A stretch of DNA of 64,000 nt from Microbulbifer sp. A4B17 (GCF_003076275.1 NZ_CP029064.1:3606501-3670500); one strand, 5' to 3'. Positions 1-9,618 are shown, counted from the first letter of the stretch. Translations and numbers: made by a program. Notes: generated by a model from the sequence alone, not told the origin.

Positions 1-1
1 A

Positions 2-748
2 TTACTCTGCAGCGGCTTCGTCATCGCTAGCTTCGACGTATTCGTCCTTCGCAACGGTATTACCAGCTTCTGCGGCGCCGGCAAGTACTGCGTCGGCTAC
101 AGCAGTGGTGTACAGCTTGATTGCGCGGATAGCGTCATCGTTACCGGGGATCACGTAATCAACACCAGCGGGATCGCTGTTGGTGTCGACAACACCGATT
201 ACGGGAATACCCAGCTTGTTAGCTTCCTGGATAGCGATGCGCTCGTGCTCAACGTCGATTACGAAGATCGCGTCAGGCAAGCCACCCATATCCTTGATAC
301 CACCGATGGAGCGCTCAAGCTTGTCCATGGCACGGGTACGCATCAGAGCTTCTTTCTTGGTCAGCTTCTCGAAAGTACCGTCCTGAGACTGGGCTTCCAG
401 CTCGCGGAAACGCTTGATAGAAGCGCGGATGGTTTTGTAGTTGGTGAGCATACCACCCAGCCAGCGGTTGCTGACGTAAGGCTGGCCACAACGCTCTGCC
501 TGCTCTTTGATAGACTTCTGTGCAGCACGCTTGGTGCCAACAAACATAATCTTTTTCTTTTGAGCAGTCATGCCCTTGATGATCTGCAGGGCTTCATTAA
601 AAGCCGGTACAGTGTGCTCAAGGTTGATGATGTGAATCTTGTTGCGGGCACCAAAGATGAATTGACCCATCTTCGGGTTCCAGTAGCGGGTCTGGTGACC
701 AAAGTGAACACCAGCCTGCAGCATATCGCGCATACTTACTTGCGGCAT
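2..748 (-). CDS. rpsB: 30S ribosomal protein S2
   Basis: Structural protein of the small ribosomal subunit, 248 aa, close to the usual length (E. coli S2 is about 241 aa). The N-terminus [19 protein letters not shown] and the motifs [16 protein letters not shown] and [10 protein letters not shown] are diagnostic of bacterial S2. The C-terminus is an Ala/Glu/Asp-rich tail. The stop codon lies at the very edge of the window (bases 2-4), so the gene is complete; its usual partner tsf would lie just outside. The ATG is preceded by GAGG about six bases upstream. A 5' leader of more than 100 bases separates it from a putative stringent-type promoter near 880; S2 leaders are known autoregulatory targets, but no leader structure is demonstrated here. 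Confidence 0.98.
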   Translation of the reverse strand: MPQVSMRDMLQAGVHFGHQTRYWNPKMGQFIFGARNKIHIINLEHTVPAFNEALQIIKGMTAQKKKIMFVGTKRAAQKSIKEQAERCGQPYVSNRWLGGMLTNYKTIRASIKRFRELEAQSQDGTFEKLTKKEALMRTRAMDKLERSIGGIKDMGGLPDAIFVIDVEHERIAIQEANKLGIPVIGVVDTNSDPAGVDYVIPGNDDAIRAIKLYTTAVADAVLAGAAEAGNTVAKDEYVEASDDEAAAE

Positions 749-878
749 AATAAACCTCTATATATACGGGTTAGTCCTCCACGTATCCCATGCGTCAACC
801 CCTTTCAGGGCACCCAGACACATGTGTCGATGCGTGTGCGGCTTTTACTCGCCCAGGGAGTATCCCCAGGCGGCGCGC

Positions 879-907
879 TTTATACCACAAGTGCACCCCA
901 TAGTGAA
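879..907 (-). promoter_or_regulatory. Putative sigma70 promoter of rpsB
   Basis: On the minus strand a TATAAA -10 element (complement of 879-884) is preceded by a 17-base spacer and a TTCACT -35-like element. It is followed by a GC-rich discriminator (GCGCGCC), typical of ribosomal promoters under stringent control. The assignment is by eye only. Confidence 0.45.
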
Positions 908-1017
908 GAATTGGCACCGATTTCGCGCAAATGATCACGCCTCAATGCTATTGGCGGGACGCCGGAGCCATCCTTGCGCCAATAGCGGCAAAATGTGTCC
1001 TACAGCCAGCAATCCGC

Positions 1018-1023
1018 TACAAT
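1018..1023 (+). promoter_or_regulatory. Possible -10 element upstream of map
   Basis: TACAAT lies about 50 bases before the map start and is followed by a GC-rich stretch. The -35 region (GTGTCC at 17-base spacing) is poor. The rest of the 749-1073 gap holds the rpsB leader and promoter and no convincing gene. Confidence 0.3.
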
Positions 1024-1073
1024 AGCCCGCCTCTTGGGCGCTACCCGCCCCAACCCAGAAACAAAGGATACGC

Positions 1074-1844
1074 ATGACCTCAGCCATTAAGACCCCAGAA
1101 CAAATCGCCAAGATGCGCACCGCAGGCCGCCTCGCCGCAGAGGTGCTGGAAATGATTGGCGAGTATGTCGTTCCAGGAGTCACTACCGAAGAACTGGATC
1201 GTCGCTGCCACGAACACATTGTGAAGGTACAGAAAGCGGTTCCGGCCTGCCTCGGTTATCGCGGCTTCCCAAAATCTATATGCACTTCCGTCAACGAAGT
1301 GGTGTGTCACGGTATCCCCTCCGAGAGCAAAATTCTCAAGAAGGGCGACATCATTAATATCGATGTGACCGTTATCAAAGATGGCTGGTACGGTGACACC
1401 AGCAAGATGTTCTTTGCCGGCAAGCCCGCCGCCCACGCTGAACGCCTGGTACAAATCACCCAGGAGTGCATGTACAAAGCCATCGAAATTGTTCGCCCGG
1501 GTACTACCCTCGGCGATATTGGCCATGTTATCCAACAGCATGCCGAAAAAAACTACTACTCAGTGGTTCGCGACTTCTGTGGGCACGGCATCGGCGATGT
1601 GTTTCACGAAGACCCTCAAATCCTTCACTACGGGCAACCAGGTACCGGGGAAGTGCTCAAGGAGGGTATGACTTTCACTATTGAGCCAATGATTAACGCG
1701 GGTAAAGCAGCCACACGCGTATTGGGTGACGGCTGGACTGCAGTAACCAAGGACCGTCGACTCTCCGCTCAGTGGGAGCACACTATGGCGGTAACCAGTG
1801 ATGGTGTGGAAGTACTCACTGCTCGCAGCGAGGAGAGCTTCTAA
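1074..1844 (+). CDS. map: Type I methionine aminopeptidase
   Basis: Removes the initiator methionine from nascent proteins in the cytoplasm; a two-metal enzyme of 256 aa (family about 264). The pita-bread fold landmarks are present: CTSVNEVVCHGIP, the metal ligand motifs DVTVIKDGWYGDTSKMF (two Asp), GHGIGDVFHEDP (His) and GMTFTIEPMI (Glu), and a final Glu in SAQWEHTMAV. It is divergent from rpsB, a classic gammaproteobacterial arrangement, and leads directly into glnD. The start ATG is the only in-frame start matching the family N-terminus (SAIKTPEQIAKMR). Confidence 0.97.
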   Translation: MTSAIKTPEQIAKMRTAGRLAAEVLEMIGEYVVPGVTTEELDRRCHEHIVKVQKAVPACLGYRGFPKSICTSVNEVVCHGIPSESKILKKGDIINIDVTVIKDGWYGDTSKMFFAGKPAAHAERLVQITQECMYKAIEIVRPGTTLGDIGHVIQQHAEKNYYSVVRDFCGHGIGDVFHEDPQILHYGQPGTGEVLKEGMTFTIEPMINAGKAATRVLGDGWTAVTKDRRLSAQWEHTMAVTSDGVEVLTARSEESF

Positions 1845-1966
1845 ACAAACTGGCGACACCGCGGGAGAAAAATAATTCTCTCGCAGTGCCGCCAGTAGCG
1901 ACAATCCGCAAACCGAACCCAAGCCGCTGCCTACCTGCGGCAGCCCAAGAGCCAAACGGACTTCCC

Positions 1967-4672
1967 ATGCAGCCGGTCAGCCCACCCTACTTTGAACGCC
2001 CCCTGTTTTTCTTTGACCAGTCCCGTTTTCGCAGGGACTTAAGCTCCGGCGATAAGCCAGCACTGGAGATATTCAAAGACGCTGTCGGCGCAGCCGAGCG
2101 GCAAATGGCAGAGCGATTTCGCGAGGGGGAGGACGTCGTTACTCTGGTGCACGAGCGCGCCCTGTTTGTAGACTGCCTATTGCACTACGTCTGGCACCAG
2201 TTCGAGTGGAGTGAGGGCATAGGTCTTATCGCTGTGGGCGGATACGGGCGCGGTGAGTTACATCCCCACTCCGATATAGATCTGCTGATCCTCTCCAGCG
2301 ATCACCCCGCCTCTGATACCATCGATAATATTGAGCGCTTCGTGGCCTTCCTGTGGGATCTCGGCCTGGATATTGGCCACTCGGTGCGAAATATCGAGGA
2401 GTGCCTGGAGCTGGCCGCGAAAGATATCACCGTGGCCACCAACCTCACCGAATCCCGCACAGTTGTCGGCGACATTACAGTTGGTGAACAGCTGACTTCA
2501 CAAATGGAGCACAAAAGGCTCTGGCCCACCGAAGAGTTTTTCAAAGCCAAGCTCGCCGAACAGAAAAAACGGCACAGCAACCAGCAGGCTGCTGAATATA
2601 TTCTCGAGCCCAATATTAAGAACTCTCCCGGGGGCCTGCGGGATATCCAGACAATTGCCTGGGTTGCCAAATATTTTTTCCAAGTGCGCACCCTGAAGCA
2701 ACTGCAGGGCAAGGCATTTTTTACCGAGGAAGAGTTCGCCATATTACAGTCCGGGGAAACCTTCCTCTGGCGTGTGCGCTACGGCTTGCACCTGCTCGCC
2801 GGCCGCGCGGAAGAGCGACTGCTGTTTGACTACCAAAGAGAACTGGCGAAGCAATTCGGTTATGTGGATAGCGACACCCAGCTCGCCGTTGAGCAGTTTA
2901 TGCACAACTACTACCGCATCGTGATGGCACTGCAGGAATTGAACGATGTACTTCTCCAATATCTCGGCGAAGCCATCCTTCAGCGCAAAGGCAGCCAGCT
3001 GGTCATTCCGCTAAATGAGCGATTCCAACTGCGCGACGGCAATATTGAGGTTACCCACCCCCAGGTATTTAACCAGGAGCCCTCGGCCCTGCTAGAGATC
3101 TTCGTGCTGATGGCCAACAACCCGGATATTAGCGGAGTACGGGCCTCCACCATCCGCCTGATTCGCGAACACCGACACCTGATCGACGACCAGTTCCGCG
3201 CAGATCCGAAAAATACCCAGTTGTTTATGCAGCTGCTTCGCTCACCCCGGGGCTTGTCAACCCAGCTATCCCGAATGACCCGCTACCGCATTCTCGGGCG
3301 ATACCTACCAGAATTTGGGCAGGTAACCGGGCAAATGCAGCACGACTTATTCCATATCTACACCGTGGATGCCCACACCTTGCAAGTTGTGCGCAATATG
3401 CGCAGCTTCCGGAGCCCCGAGGCGCGGGAAAAATTCCCGATTGCAGCGGAAATTCTCGAGCGCATGCGCCAACCGGAACTGCTGTATATTGCCGGTCTCT
3501 ACCACGATATCGCCAAAGGACGCGGTGGCGACCACTCCAAACTGGGCGTTGTGGATGCAGCGGAATTCTGCCAGCGCCACCACCTGCCCGCCCGCGACCG
3601 GCGTCTGGTTTGCTGGCTTGTAGAAAAGCATCTATTGATGAGCCAGGTTTCACAGAAGCAGGACATCAGTGATCCCGAAGTCGTGCACGCTTTCGCCCGT
3701 GAAATGGGTGACCGCGAACATCTGGACTACCTGTACGCCCTCACAGTCGCAGATATCAATGCCACCAACCCGGAACTCTGGAACAGCTGGCGGGCCAGTT
3801 TGATGCGCCAGCTCTACCAGGCCACCCGGCACGCCCTGCGCCGAGGCCTGGAAAACCCCATCGACCGGGAAGAAATCATCGAGGAAACCCGCTGCCAGGC
3901 AATGGAAAAACTGGACGCTATGGGACTTCCGCAAGCTTCGGTGGAAAATATCTGGGCACAAATGGGGGATGACTATTTTGTTCGCGAGACCGCTGACAAT
4001 ATCACTTGGCACACTTCAGCCATCCACGAACTGCACAGCAGCCCTGACACTAGCCAAAAAGACACCCTGGTTTTAACGCGAAACTCGGGGCCCGGCGAGC
4101 ACGATGGCGCTACCCAGGTTTTTGTCTACACGCCTGATAGAGCCAACGTATTTGCCGCAGCGGTTACCGGGCTGGATATGCTCAACCTGAACGTTCACGA
4201 TGCGCGCCTGTACAATTCTGCCTCTGGTTATACGCTGGATACTTTTTACGTGCTGGATGAAGCGGGCCAACCGCTACTGGACGAACCCCAGCGCCTAGCG
4301 CAGATTCGCGACACTCTACAGCAGGAATTGGCCCTGGTTGAGGACTACTCAAAGATCATTCAGCGACGTACGCCCCGCCGCCTTAAAATGTTTGAATTGA
4401 AGAGCCAGGCTCATCTCTCCACTGAGCCCGGCGATCATTACAGCACCCTGGAAATTACCAGTGCCGACAGACCCGGCTTGCTGGCCCGCATCGCGCGTAT
4501 TTTTATTTCCCACGATCTGCGCCTGCACAATGCAAAAATTTCGACACTCGGCGAACGAGTCGAAGATATTTTTCACATTACCGATGCCGAGGGATCACCA
4601 CTTACCGACATCGAGGCCAACGGCGCACTGGAAAAAGCCATTTGCCTGGAACTGAACAACCAAGACGCCTAA
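1967..4672 (+). CDS. glnD: Bifunctional uridylyltransferase/uridylyl-removing enzyme (PII uridylyltransferase)
   Basis: Nitrogen sensor that uridylylates PII proteins when glutamine is low and deuridylylates them when it is high. From the start chosen here it is 901 aa (E. coli GlnD 890). Domains in order: nucleotidyltransferase with GGYGRGELHPHSDIDLL near residues 90-107, an HD phosphohydrolase domain with YHDIAKGRGGDHS near 511, and two ACT domains near 715-790 and 823-895 that bind glutamine. The frame is open further upstream to a GTG at 1886, adding 27 low-similarity residues, so the start is uncertain; ATG 1967 (MQPVSPPYFER) best fits family length. It lies 31 bases before dapC. Confidence 0.96.
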   Translation: MQPVSPPYFERPLFFFDQSRFRRDLSSGDKPALEIFKDAVGAAERQMAERFREGEDVVTLVHERALFVDCLLHYVWHQFEWSEGIGLIAVGGYGRGELHPHSDIDLLILSSDHPASDTIDNIERFVAFLWDLGLDIGHSVRNIEECLELAAKDITVATNLTESRTVVGDITVGEQLTSQMEHKRLWPTEEFFKAKLAEQKKRHSNQQAAEYILEPNIKNSPGGLRDIQTIAWVAKYFFQVRTLKQLQGKAFFTEEEFAILQSGETFLWRVRYGLHLLAGRAEERLLFDYQRELAKQFGYVDSDTQLAVEQFMHNYYRIVMALQELNDVLLQYLGEAILQRKGSQLVIPLNERFQLRDGNIEVTHPQVFNQEPSALLEIFVLMANNPDISGVRASTIRLIREHRHLIDDQFRADPKNTQLFMQLLRSPRGLSTQLSRMTRYRILGRYLPEFGQVTGQMQHDLFHIYTVDAHTLQVVRNMRSFRSPEAREKFPIAAEILERMRQPELLYIAGLYHDIAKGRGGDHSKLGVVDAAEFCQRHHLPARDRRLVCWLVEKHLLMSQVSQKQDISDPEVVHAFAREMGDREHLDYLYALTVADINATNPELWNSWRASLMRQLYQATRHALRRGLENPIDREEIIEETRCQAMEKLDAMGLPQASVENIWAQMGDDYFVRETADNITWHTSAIHELHSSPDTSQKDTLVLTRNSGPGEHDGATQVFVYTPDRANVFAAAVTGLDMLNLNVHDARLYNSASGYTLDTFYVLDEAGQPLLDEPQRLAQIRDTLQQELALVEDYSKIIQRRTPRRLKMFELKSQAHLSTEPGDHYSTLEITSADRPGLLARIARIFISHDLRLHNAKISTLGERVEDIFHITDAEGSPLTDIEANGALEKAICLELNNQDA

Positions 4673-4703
4673 CCGAAAAAACGCCCGAGGCCCGCTCACG
4701 ACC

Positions 4704-5876
4704 ATGAACCCAAATCTGGAACAGCTGCAGCCCTATCCATTTACCAAGCTGCAAGCCCTGAAAGAGGGCCTCCAAGCGGCGGACAAGCCGCATATTGCAC
4801 TGTCCATCGGTGAGCCCAAGCATGCGCCACCGGAGTTTGTCAGTGCAGAGCTTGTTCGACACCTGGACAAGCTTGCCGCCTACCCACTGACCAAGGGAAT
4901 AGAGCCCCTGCGGCAGGCGATCGCCAATTGGCTGAGCCAGCGTTTTCAGCTATCCAATGTGAGCGCAGATAGCCAGGTGCTGCCGGTGAACGGGACCCGG
5001 GAAGCACTTTTTGCATTCGCCCAGGCGACCGTTTCCGCAGGCAGCAAAGTCCTGATGCCCAATCCCTTCTACCAGATCTATGAGGGCGCGGCCCTTCTCG
5101 CCGGGGCGCAGCCGCACTTTATTAACTGTGTAGCAGAAAACCAATTCAAACCAGATTTCACCTCGGTGCCGGAATCGGTTTGGCAGCAATGCGAATTGCT
5201 TTACCTCTGCTCTCCCGGCAACCCCACCGGCGCTCTTCTCGAAGCTGAAGATTTTAAACAGCTGATAGAGAAGGCAGACCGCTACGATTTCACCATCGCC
5301 TCCGATGAATGTTATTCGGAGCTGTATTTTGACGAGTCATCACCGCCGGTAGGATTATTACAGGCCTGCGAGGAAATGGGGCGAACAGACTTTCGCCGCT
5401 GTGTAGTATTCCACAGCCTATCAAAGCGCTCGAACTTACCCGGGCTTCGCTCGGGCTTCGTCGCCGGTGATGCCGATCTGCTGCAAAAGTTTTTGCTCTA
5501 TCGAACTTACCACGGCTGCGCCATGCCGCTGCCCAATCAATATGCTTCGATCGCAGCCTGGCAGGATGAGGAACACGTCCGCCAGAATCGCGCGCTTTAC
5601 AGTGAAAAGTTTTCTTCAGTTCTCGAAATTCTCGACGGCTGCCTAGAGGTACAACAGCCACAGGCAAGCTTTTATCTATGGCCCAAGGTCGGGGATGGTG
5701 AGCGTTTTGCCAGGGAACTCTATGAGGCGCAAAATATCACGGTACTTCCCGGTGCATTTCTCGCCCGCGATAGCATCGGCTTGAACCCCGGTCGCGAGTA
5801 TGTGCGTCTGGCACTGGTAGCGACACTGCAAGAGTGCATCGACGCAGCGCACCGTATAAAGGCATTTTGCAGGTAA
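4704..5876 (+). CDS. dapC: Succinyldiaminopimelate transaminase (DapC type)
   Basis: PLP-dependent class I/II aminotransferase of 390 aa that converts N-succinyl-2-amino-6-oxopimelate to N-succinyl-LL-diaminopimelate in lysine and peptidoglycan synthesis. The N-terminus (NLEQLQPYPFTKLQAL) and SIGEPKHAPP are typical of the DapC subfamily. The PLP lysine is Lys241 in SLSKRSNLPGLRSGF, and CSPGNPTG and ASDECYSELYF are the usual cofactor loops. Its placement after glnD and before dapD/dapE supports DapC rather than a general aspartate aminotransferase. Confidence 0.93.
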   Translation: MNPNLEQLQPYPFTKLQALKEGLQAADKPHIALSIGEPKHAPPEFVSAELVRHLDKLAAYPLTKGIEPLRQAIANWLSQRFQLSNVSADSQVLPVNGTREALFAFAQATVSAGSKVLMPNPFYQIYEGAALLAGAQPHFINCVAENQFKPDFTSVPESVWQQCELLYLCSPGNPTGALLEAEDFKQLIEKADRYDFTIASDECYSELYFDESSPPVGLLQACEEMGRTDFRRCVVFHSLSKRSNLPGLRSGFVAGDADLLQKFLLYRTYHGCAMPLPNQYASIAAWQDEEHVRQNRALYSEKFSSVLEILDGCLEVQQPQASFYLWPKVGDGERFARELYEAQNITVLPGAFLARDSIGLNPGREYVRLALVATLQECIDAAHRIKAFCR

Positions 5877-5950
5877 GGCCAACTCACTCTTCAAGAACAA
5901 CTGACAATTCGAGAACATACAGGAACCCCACGCCCAGGCATATCTTAACA

Positions 5951-6619
5951 ATGGCAGTAAAAAATCTACTCAAACAAGAGCGCGTCACTTATATTTTGCA
6001 GCGCCTGGAGGAACTCTACCCGGAAACTCCCGTTCCTCTCGATCACAAAGACTCCTATACCCTGTTGGTTGCGGTACTCCTATCCGCTCAGTGCACCGAT
6101 GAGCGTGTCAACCAGATAACCCCTGCGCTCTGGCAGCTGGCAGACAACCCCACGGATATGGCGCAGGTCCCGGTAGAAGAGATCCAAAAAGTCATTCGCC
6201 CCTGTGGCCTCTCCCCGCAAAAATCCAAAGCCATCAGCAAGCTCTCGCAGATCCTGATCAACGAATACCACGGCGAAGTGCCCGAGAATATGGCCGCGCT
6301 GGAGACCCTGCCCGGGGTCGGACACAAGACGGCGAGCGTGGTTATGTCACAGGCTTTTGGGCACCCGGCGTTTCCCGTCGATACCCACATTCACAGATTG
6401 GCCCAGCGCTGGGGCCTAACGAATGGCAAAAATGTCACCCAGACGGAAAAAGACCTGAAGCGGCTGTTCCCAAGAGACAAGTGGAATAAATTGCACCTGC
6501 AGATTATTTTCTACGGTCGCGAGTTCTGCTCTGCGCGGGGCTGCGATGGCACCGTCTGTGAAATCTGCACAACCTGCTACCCCAACCGTAAAAACCCCAA
6601 GAAAACCCAAAAGGCGTAA
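5951..6619 (+). CDS. nth: Endonuclease III (DNA glycosylase/AP lyase), variant cysteine spacing
   Basis: Base-excision repair enzyme removing oxidised pyrimidines, 222 aa (E. coli Nth 211). The helix-hairpin-helix with catalytic lysine is LPGVGHKTASVV, and the catalytic aspartate is in FPVDTHIHRLAQRWGL. The start is ATG 5951 (MAVKNLLKQERV); an in-frame extension back to 5834 overlaps dapC and has no family similarity. Odd point: the C-terminal cysteines read C-x4-C-x4-C-x2-C-x2-C (FCSARGCDGTVCEICTTC) instead of the canonical C-x6-C-x2-C-x5-C cluster ligands. The body (PLDHKDSYTLLVAVLLSAQC, NGKNVTQTEKDLKRLFP) resembles the Nth type I associate with Bacteroidetes more than E. coli Nth. It sits between dapC and the ArsC-like gene, apparently co-transcribed. 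Confidence 0.93.
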   Translation: MAVKNLLKQERVTYILQRLEELYPETPVPLDHKDSYTLLVAVLLSAQCTDERVNQITPALWQLADNPTDMAQVPVEEIQKVIRPCGLSPQKSKAISKLSQILINEYHGEVPENMAALETLPGVGHKTASVVMSQAFGHPAFPVDTHIHRLAQRWGLTNGKNVTQTEKDLKRLFPRDKWNKLHLQIIFYGREFCSARGCDGTVCEICTTCYPNRKNPKKTQKA

Positions 6620-6621
6620 CC

Positions 6622-6966
6622 GTGATTACTCTGTACGGCATTAAAAACTGTGACACCGTAAAAAAAGCCCGTAAATGGCTGGAGAAAAATGGAGTCGATT
6701 ATCGCTTTCACGATTTTCGCGTAGACGGCATGGAAGATGTCCCCCTACAAGCATGGCTGGATAAATTTGGCTGGCAAGAGGTCCTAAATCGCCGCTCAAC
6801 GAGCTGGCGTGAACTGAGCGATGAACAGAAAAACGAAATGGACAATGCACTCGCTTTAGATCTGGCCAGTGCAACCCCTACCTTAATCAAACGCCCGGTC
6901 ACCACCACCTCAAAGGAAACCCTTTTCGGTTTTAAAGAGGCGACCTTCGAACAACTGCAAAGCTAG
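6622..6966 (+). CDS. ArsC/Spx-family reductase (YffB-like)
   Basis: Small thioredoxin-fold protein of 114 aa. The N-terminus ITLYGIKNCDTVKKARKWL carries the single conserved cysteine (Cys10), and the C-terminal part TLIKRPVTT matches the ArsC family. In the YffB subgroup, proteins bind glutathione but a true arsenate reductase role is not established, and no other arsenic genes are nearby. It begins two bases after nth stops and lies 21 bases before dapD; yffB-like genes adjacent to dapE/dapD are common in gammaproteobacteria. Confidence 0.9.
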   Translation: MITLYGIKNCDTVKKARKWLEKNGVDYRFHDFRVDGMEDVPLQAWLDKFGWQEVLNRRSTSWRELSDEQKNEMDNALALDLASATPTLIKRPVTTTSKETLFGFKEATFEQLQS

Positions 6967-6987
6967 TCGAATTAGGAGATAACCACC

Positions 6988-8019
6988 ATGAGCAATATTT
7001 ACAGCATCGGTTTTGGTGTCGGCACCTGTAACAGCAAGGGCGACTGGCTGGAAGTTTACTACCCCAAACCCCTGTTTAAACCCAGCGCAGAAATCGCTAA
7101 CGCAGTTACTAAAACTCTCGGCGTGGCAGAGGGAAATCACAGCCTGCCTCTGGACTCCACCCAGCTACAGAAATTAGCCGATGCTCTTCACAGTGCAGGC
7201 GCCGCTGACCAGGCGGAAATCCTGCAGCAGTTCGCCAATTCCCAAAGACCTCTCGCAGTAGTTATTTTGGCTACTGACGAAGCCCCGCAGTCAGTGCCCG
7301 AGGCCTACCTGAAGCTACATCTTCTCTCCCACCGCCTGGTAAAACCCCACGAGACCAAACTCGACGGTATTTTTGGCAAGCTGGTTAATGTCGCCTGGAC
7401 CAATCAGGGAGCCATTGATCTTGAGGAATTACCGCAGCGACAACTGGATGCAAGACTCAAAGGTGAGTACCTGGATGTCTCCTGCGTGGATAAATTCCCC
7501 AAGATGACCAATTACGTAGTACCAGCTGGAGTTCGTATCGCCCACACCGCTCGAGTGCGCCTGGGCGCATACCTGGGGGAAGGCACCACTATCATGCACG
7601 AGGGCTTTGTTAACTTTAATGCTGGCACCGAAGGACCCGGCATGATTGAAGGCCGTATTTCCGCCGGGGTATTTGTCGGCGCCGGTTCTGATCTCGGTGG
7701 CAGCAGTTCTACCATGGGTACACTTTCCGGTGGCGGAAATATCGTTATCTCGGTAGGCGACAACTGCCTGCTCGGCGCTAATGCCGGTATCGGCATTCCC
7801 CTTGGCGACCGCTGCACTGTCGAGGCTGGGCTCTACATTACAGCTGGAACTAAAATCGCCCTGCTGGATGACAGCGGCAAGCTGGTAGAGTACATCAAGG
7901 CCAGAGATCTGGCCGGAAAATCCGATTTACTTTTCCGCCGCAACTCCACTAATGGTGCAGTGGAATGTCTCACCAACAAGAGTGCTATCGAGCTCAATGA
8001 AGCTCTACACAGCAATTAA
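6988..8019 (+). CDS. dapD: Tetrahydrodipicolinate N-succinyltransferase
   Basis: Transfers succinyl from succinyl-CoA to tetrahydrodipicolinate in the diaminopimelate pathway. The 343-aa length matches the longer Pseudomonas-type DapD rather than the 274-aa E. coli type. The C-terminal half is a left-handed beta helix with hexapeptide repeats, including GAYLGEGTTIMHEGFVNFNA and GSDLGGSSSTMGTLSGGGN. A strong AGGAG ribosome site lies about ten bases before the ATG. It is followed by a clear stem-loop at 8027-8052. Confidence 0.97.
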   Translation: MSNIYSIGFGVGTCNSKGDWLEVYYPKPLFKPSAEIANAVTKTLGVAEGNHSLPLDSTQLQKLADALHSAGAADQAEILQQFANSQRPLAVVILATDEAPQSVPEAYLKLHLLSHRLVKPHETKLDGIFGKLVNVAWTNQGAIDLEELPQRQLDARLKGEYLDVSCVDKFPKMTNYVVPAGVRIAHTARVRLGAYLGEGTTIMHEGFVNFNAGTEGPGMIEGRISAGVFVGAGSDLGGSSSTMGTLSGGGNIVISVGDNCLLGANAGIGIPLGDRCTVEAGLYITAGTKIALLDDSGKLVEYIKARDLAGKSDLLFRRNSTNGAVECLTNKSAIELNEALHSN

Positions 8020-8026
8020 AATTGCA

Positions 8027-8052
8027 CGGTGCGGAACTTCAATTCCGCACCG
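8027..8052 (+). terminator. Stem-loop after dapD
   Basis: Perfect 10-bp inverted repeat CGGTGCGGAA / TTCCGCACCG around a 6-base loop, immediately after the dapD stop. There is no T-run, so it may be a processing or attenuation hairpin rather than a strict intrinsic terminator. Confidence 0.5.
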
Positions 8053-8113
8053 CTGCGCCCCACCCCTTTAGCCGCCCCTTTGCGGCCCATCTCTCTATAC
8101 AAGGAAAGCCCTA

Positions 8114-9247
8114 GTGACTCCCACTCTCCAACTCGCTTTCGACCTGATTCGCCGCCGCTCTGTCACCCCCGAAGATGCGGGGTGTATGGACCTTATGATC
8201 CAGCGCCTGGAAAAAATAGGATTCCAGGTAACAAAATTGCGCAGAGGTGACACCGATAATTTTTGGGCTGTGCGCGATGGCTCTAGTGAAGGCTCCCTAC
8301 TCGCCTTTGCCGGACACACCGATGTCGTACCCACAGGCCCAGAAGAAAACTGGAGCTGCCCCCCCTTCGAGCCTGAAATTCGCGACGGTTTTCTATATGG
8401 CCGTGGTGCGGCGGATATGAAGGGTTCCCTGGCAGCCATGGTGGTTGCCTGTGAGGAGTTCGTTGCGGCACACCCAGACCACAGCGGGCGTATAGCATTT
8501 CTAATCACCAGCGACGAAGAGGGCCCGGCAACAAACGGCACCGTTAAGGTTGTCGAGTGGCTCGAAGAGCAGGGGGAAAAGATTGACTGCTGTATCGTCG
8601 GCGAACCATCCAGTAGTGAACGGGTTGGCGATATCATCAAAAATGGGCGCAGGGGCTCGCTCGGCCTGGAACTAAAAGTTCTCGGCACCCAGGGCCATGT
8701 GGCCTACCCTCACCTGGCCGAGAATCCGATACATACCCTGGCCCCTGCTCTCGCTGAACTCGCTGCCGAGGAGTGGGACCAGGGGAATGAATTCTTCCCC
8801 GCAACCAGCTTCCAGGTTTCCAATATCAATGGCGGCACCGGTGCAACCAATGTTATTCCCGGCGAAGTAGACCTGGTGTGCAACTGGCGCTTTTCCACTG
8901 AATTAACCGCCGAAGACCTGGAGACCCGGGCGCGGGCAATTCTGGACAAATACAACCTCAAATACGAGGCGAACTTTAAATTATCCGGACTGCCCTTTCT
9001 CACCGCTGAGGGCCCCCTGGTTCAGGCAACTCAGCAGGCAATTCTCACAATCACTGGAGAAAAAACGGAGCTATCAACCGCTGGCGGCACTTCCGATGGC
9101 CGTTTTATTGCCCCTACCGGAGCCCAGGTCGTAGAACTGGGACCGGTAAATGCCACTATTCATAAAGTGGACGAAAGGGTTGAGGCCGACCACTTGGATA
9201 TCCTCAAAGATATTTATCGGGAAGTCTTAAAAGAGCTACTCACTTAA
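8114..9247 (+). CDS. dapE: Succinyl-diaminopimelate desuccinylase
   Basis: Zn-dependent M20-family hydrolase, 377 aa, that releases succinate from N-succinyl-LL-diaminopimelate. Metal-site motifs visible are [44 protein letters not shown] and the C-terminal [14 protein letters not shown]. The start is GTG 8114, preceded by AAGGAAAG; no ATG fits the family N-terminus ([23 protein letters not shown]). It completes the dap genes in this block. Degenerate copies of the dapE 3' portion recur at about 11318-11490 and 13516-13650. Confidence 0.97.
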   Translation: MTPTLQLAFDLIRRRSVTPEDAGCMDLMIQRLEKIGFQVTKLRRGDTDNFWAVRDGSSEGSLLAFAGHTDVVPTGPEENWSCPPFEPEIRDGFLYGRGAADMKGSLAAMVVACEEFVAAHPDHSGRIAFLITSDEEGPATNGTVKVVEWLEEQGEKIDCCIVGEPSSSERVGDIIKNGRRGSLGLELKVLGTQGHVAYPHLAENPIHTLAPALAELAAEEWDQGNEFFPATSFQVSNINGGTGATNVIPGEVDLVCNWRFSTELTAEDLETRARAILDKYNLKYEANFKLSGLPFLTAEGPLVQATQQAILTITGEKTELSTAGGTSDGRFIAPTGAQVVELGPVNATIHKVDERVEADHLDILKDIYREVLKELLT

Positions 9248-9412
9248 ATTAATCCGGCTCAGCCTAGAGGCTCGAAAAGGGCGAAAGCTCAACGTGTTCT
9301 TTTGAGAGACCCCAGCTTTCACGGCTGGGGCAGTAAAACTCCAGTAAGTTTATCCAGCAAAAACTGGCTATCTCTTGAATATTGCAATTCAGCATATCTA
9401 CCAACTCTGCCA
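9148..9412 (+). repeat. dapE-tail/leader repeat, copy A
   Basis: The last approximately 100 bases of dapE plus about 165 downstream bases recur, with roughly a quarter of positions changed by eye, at 11397-11656 (copy B) and 13552-13818 (copy C). In B and C the block directly precedes an S9 peptidase start; here it precedes the cupin gene. Shared landmarks are CTCAAAGATATTTATC, a GCGAAAGC hairpin and AGTTTATCC. Confidence 0.8.
9310..9330 (+). terminator. Stem-loop downstream of dapE
   Basis: CCCCAGC / GCTGGGG inverted repeat about 60 bases after dapE. It has no clear T-run. The remainder of the gap up to the cupin start at 9619 shows no gene. Confidence 0.4.
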
Positions 9413-9618
9413 ATACAACACCCAATTATTCCAGACCGTGCAAGGTGGCTCGAGCCGACACAATTTATCGAGAGCACCAACTATCGCCAAGTTGGTTTAG
9501 ACTACTAAATAAGTTGCGGCAGAGATACTTCGCGAATCGCGCCGACGACCACCAACCGCCCACTGATTCTCGAGTCGCGCAGCTCCTGCCACCAACTCGA
9601 GCCCTCGAGAAAGACGCC

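Noticed and set aside
245..934. 229-codon plus-strand open frame opposite rpsB
   Set aside because: Antisense shadow of a highly conserved ribosomal protein gene; no family resemblance and it runs through the rpsB leader.
3225..3653. 142-codon minus-strand frame inside glnD
   Set aside because: Composition is an Arg/Gly-rich mirror of the glnD codon bias; no ribosome site or known domain.
6622..6966. Arsenate reductase for arsenic resistance
   Set aside because: ArsC-fold protein is of the YffB group beside dap genes, with no arsenic transporter or regulator nearby.
8095..8688. 197-codon minus-strand frame opposite dapE
   Set aside because: Serine/arginine-rich antisense shadow of dapE.
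9247..9412. Riboswitch (c-di-GMP, cobalamin, TPP or lysine) in the repeated leader
   Set aside because: Hairpins are present, but none of the conserved core motifs of these riboswitch classes could be found.
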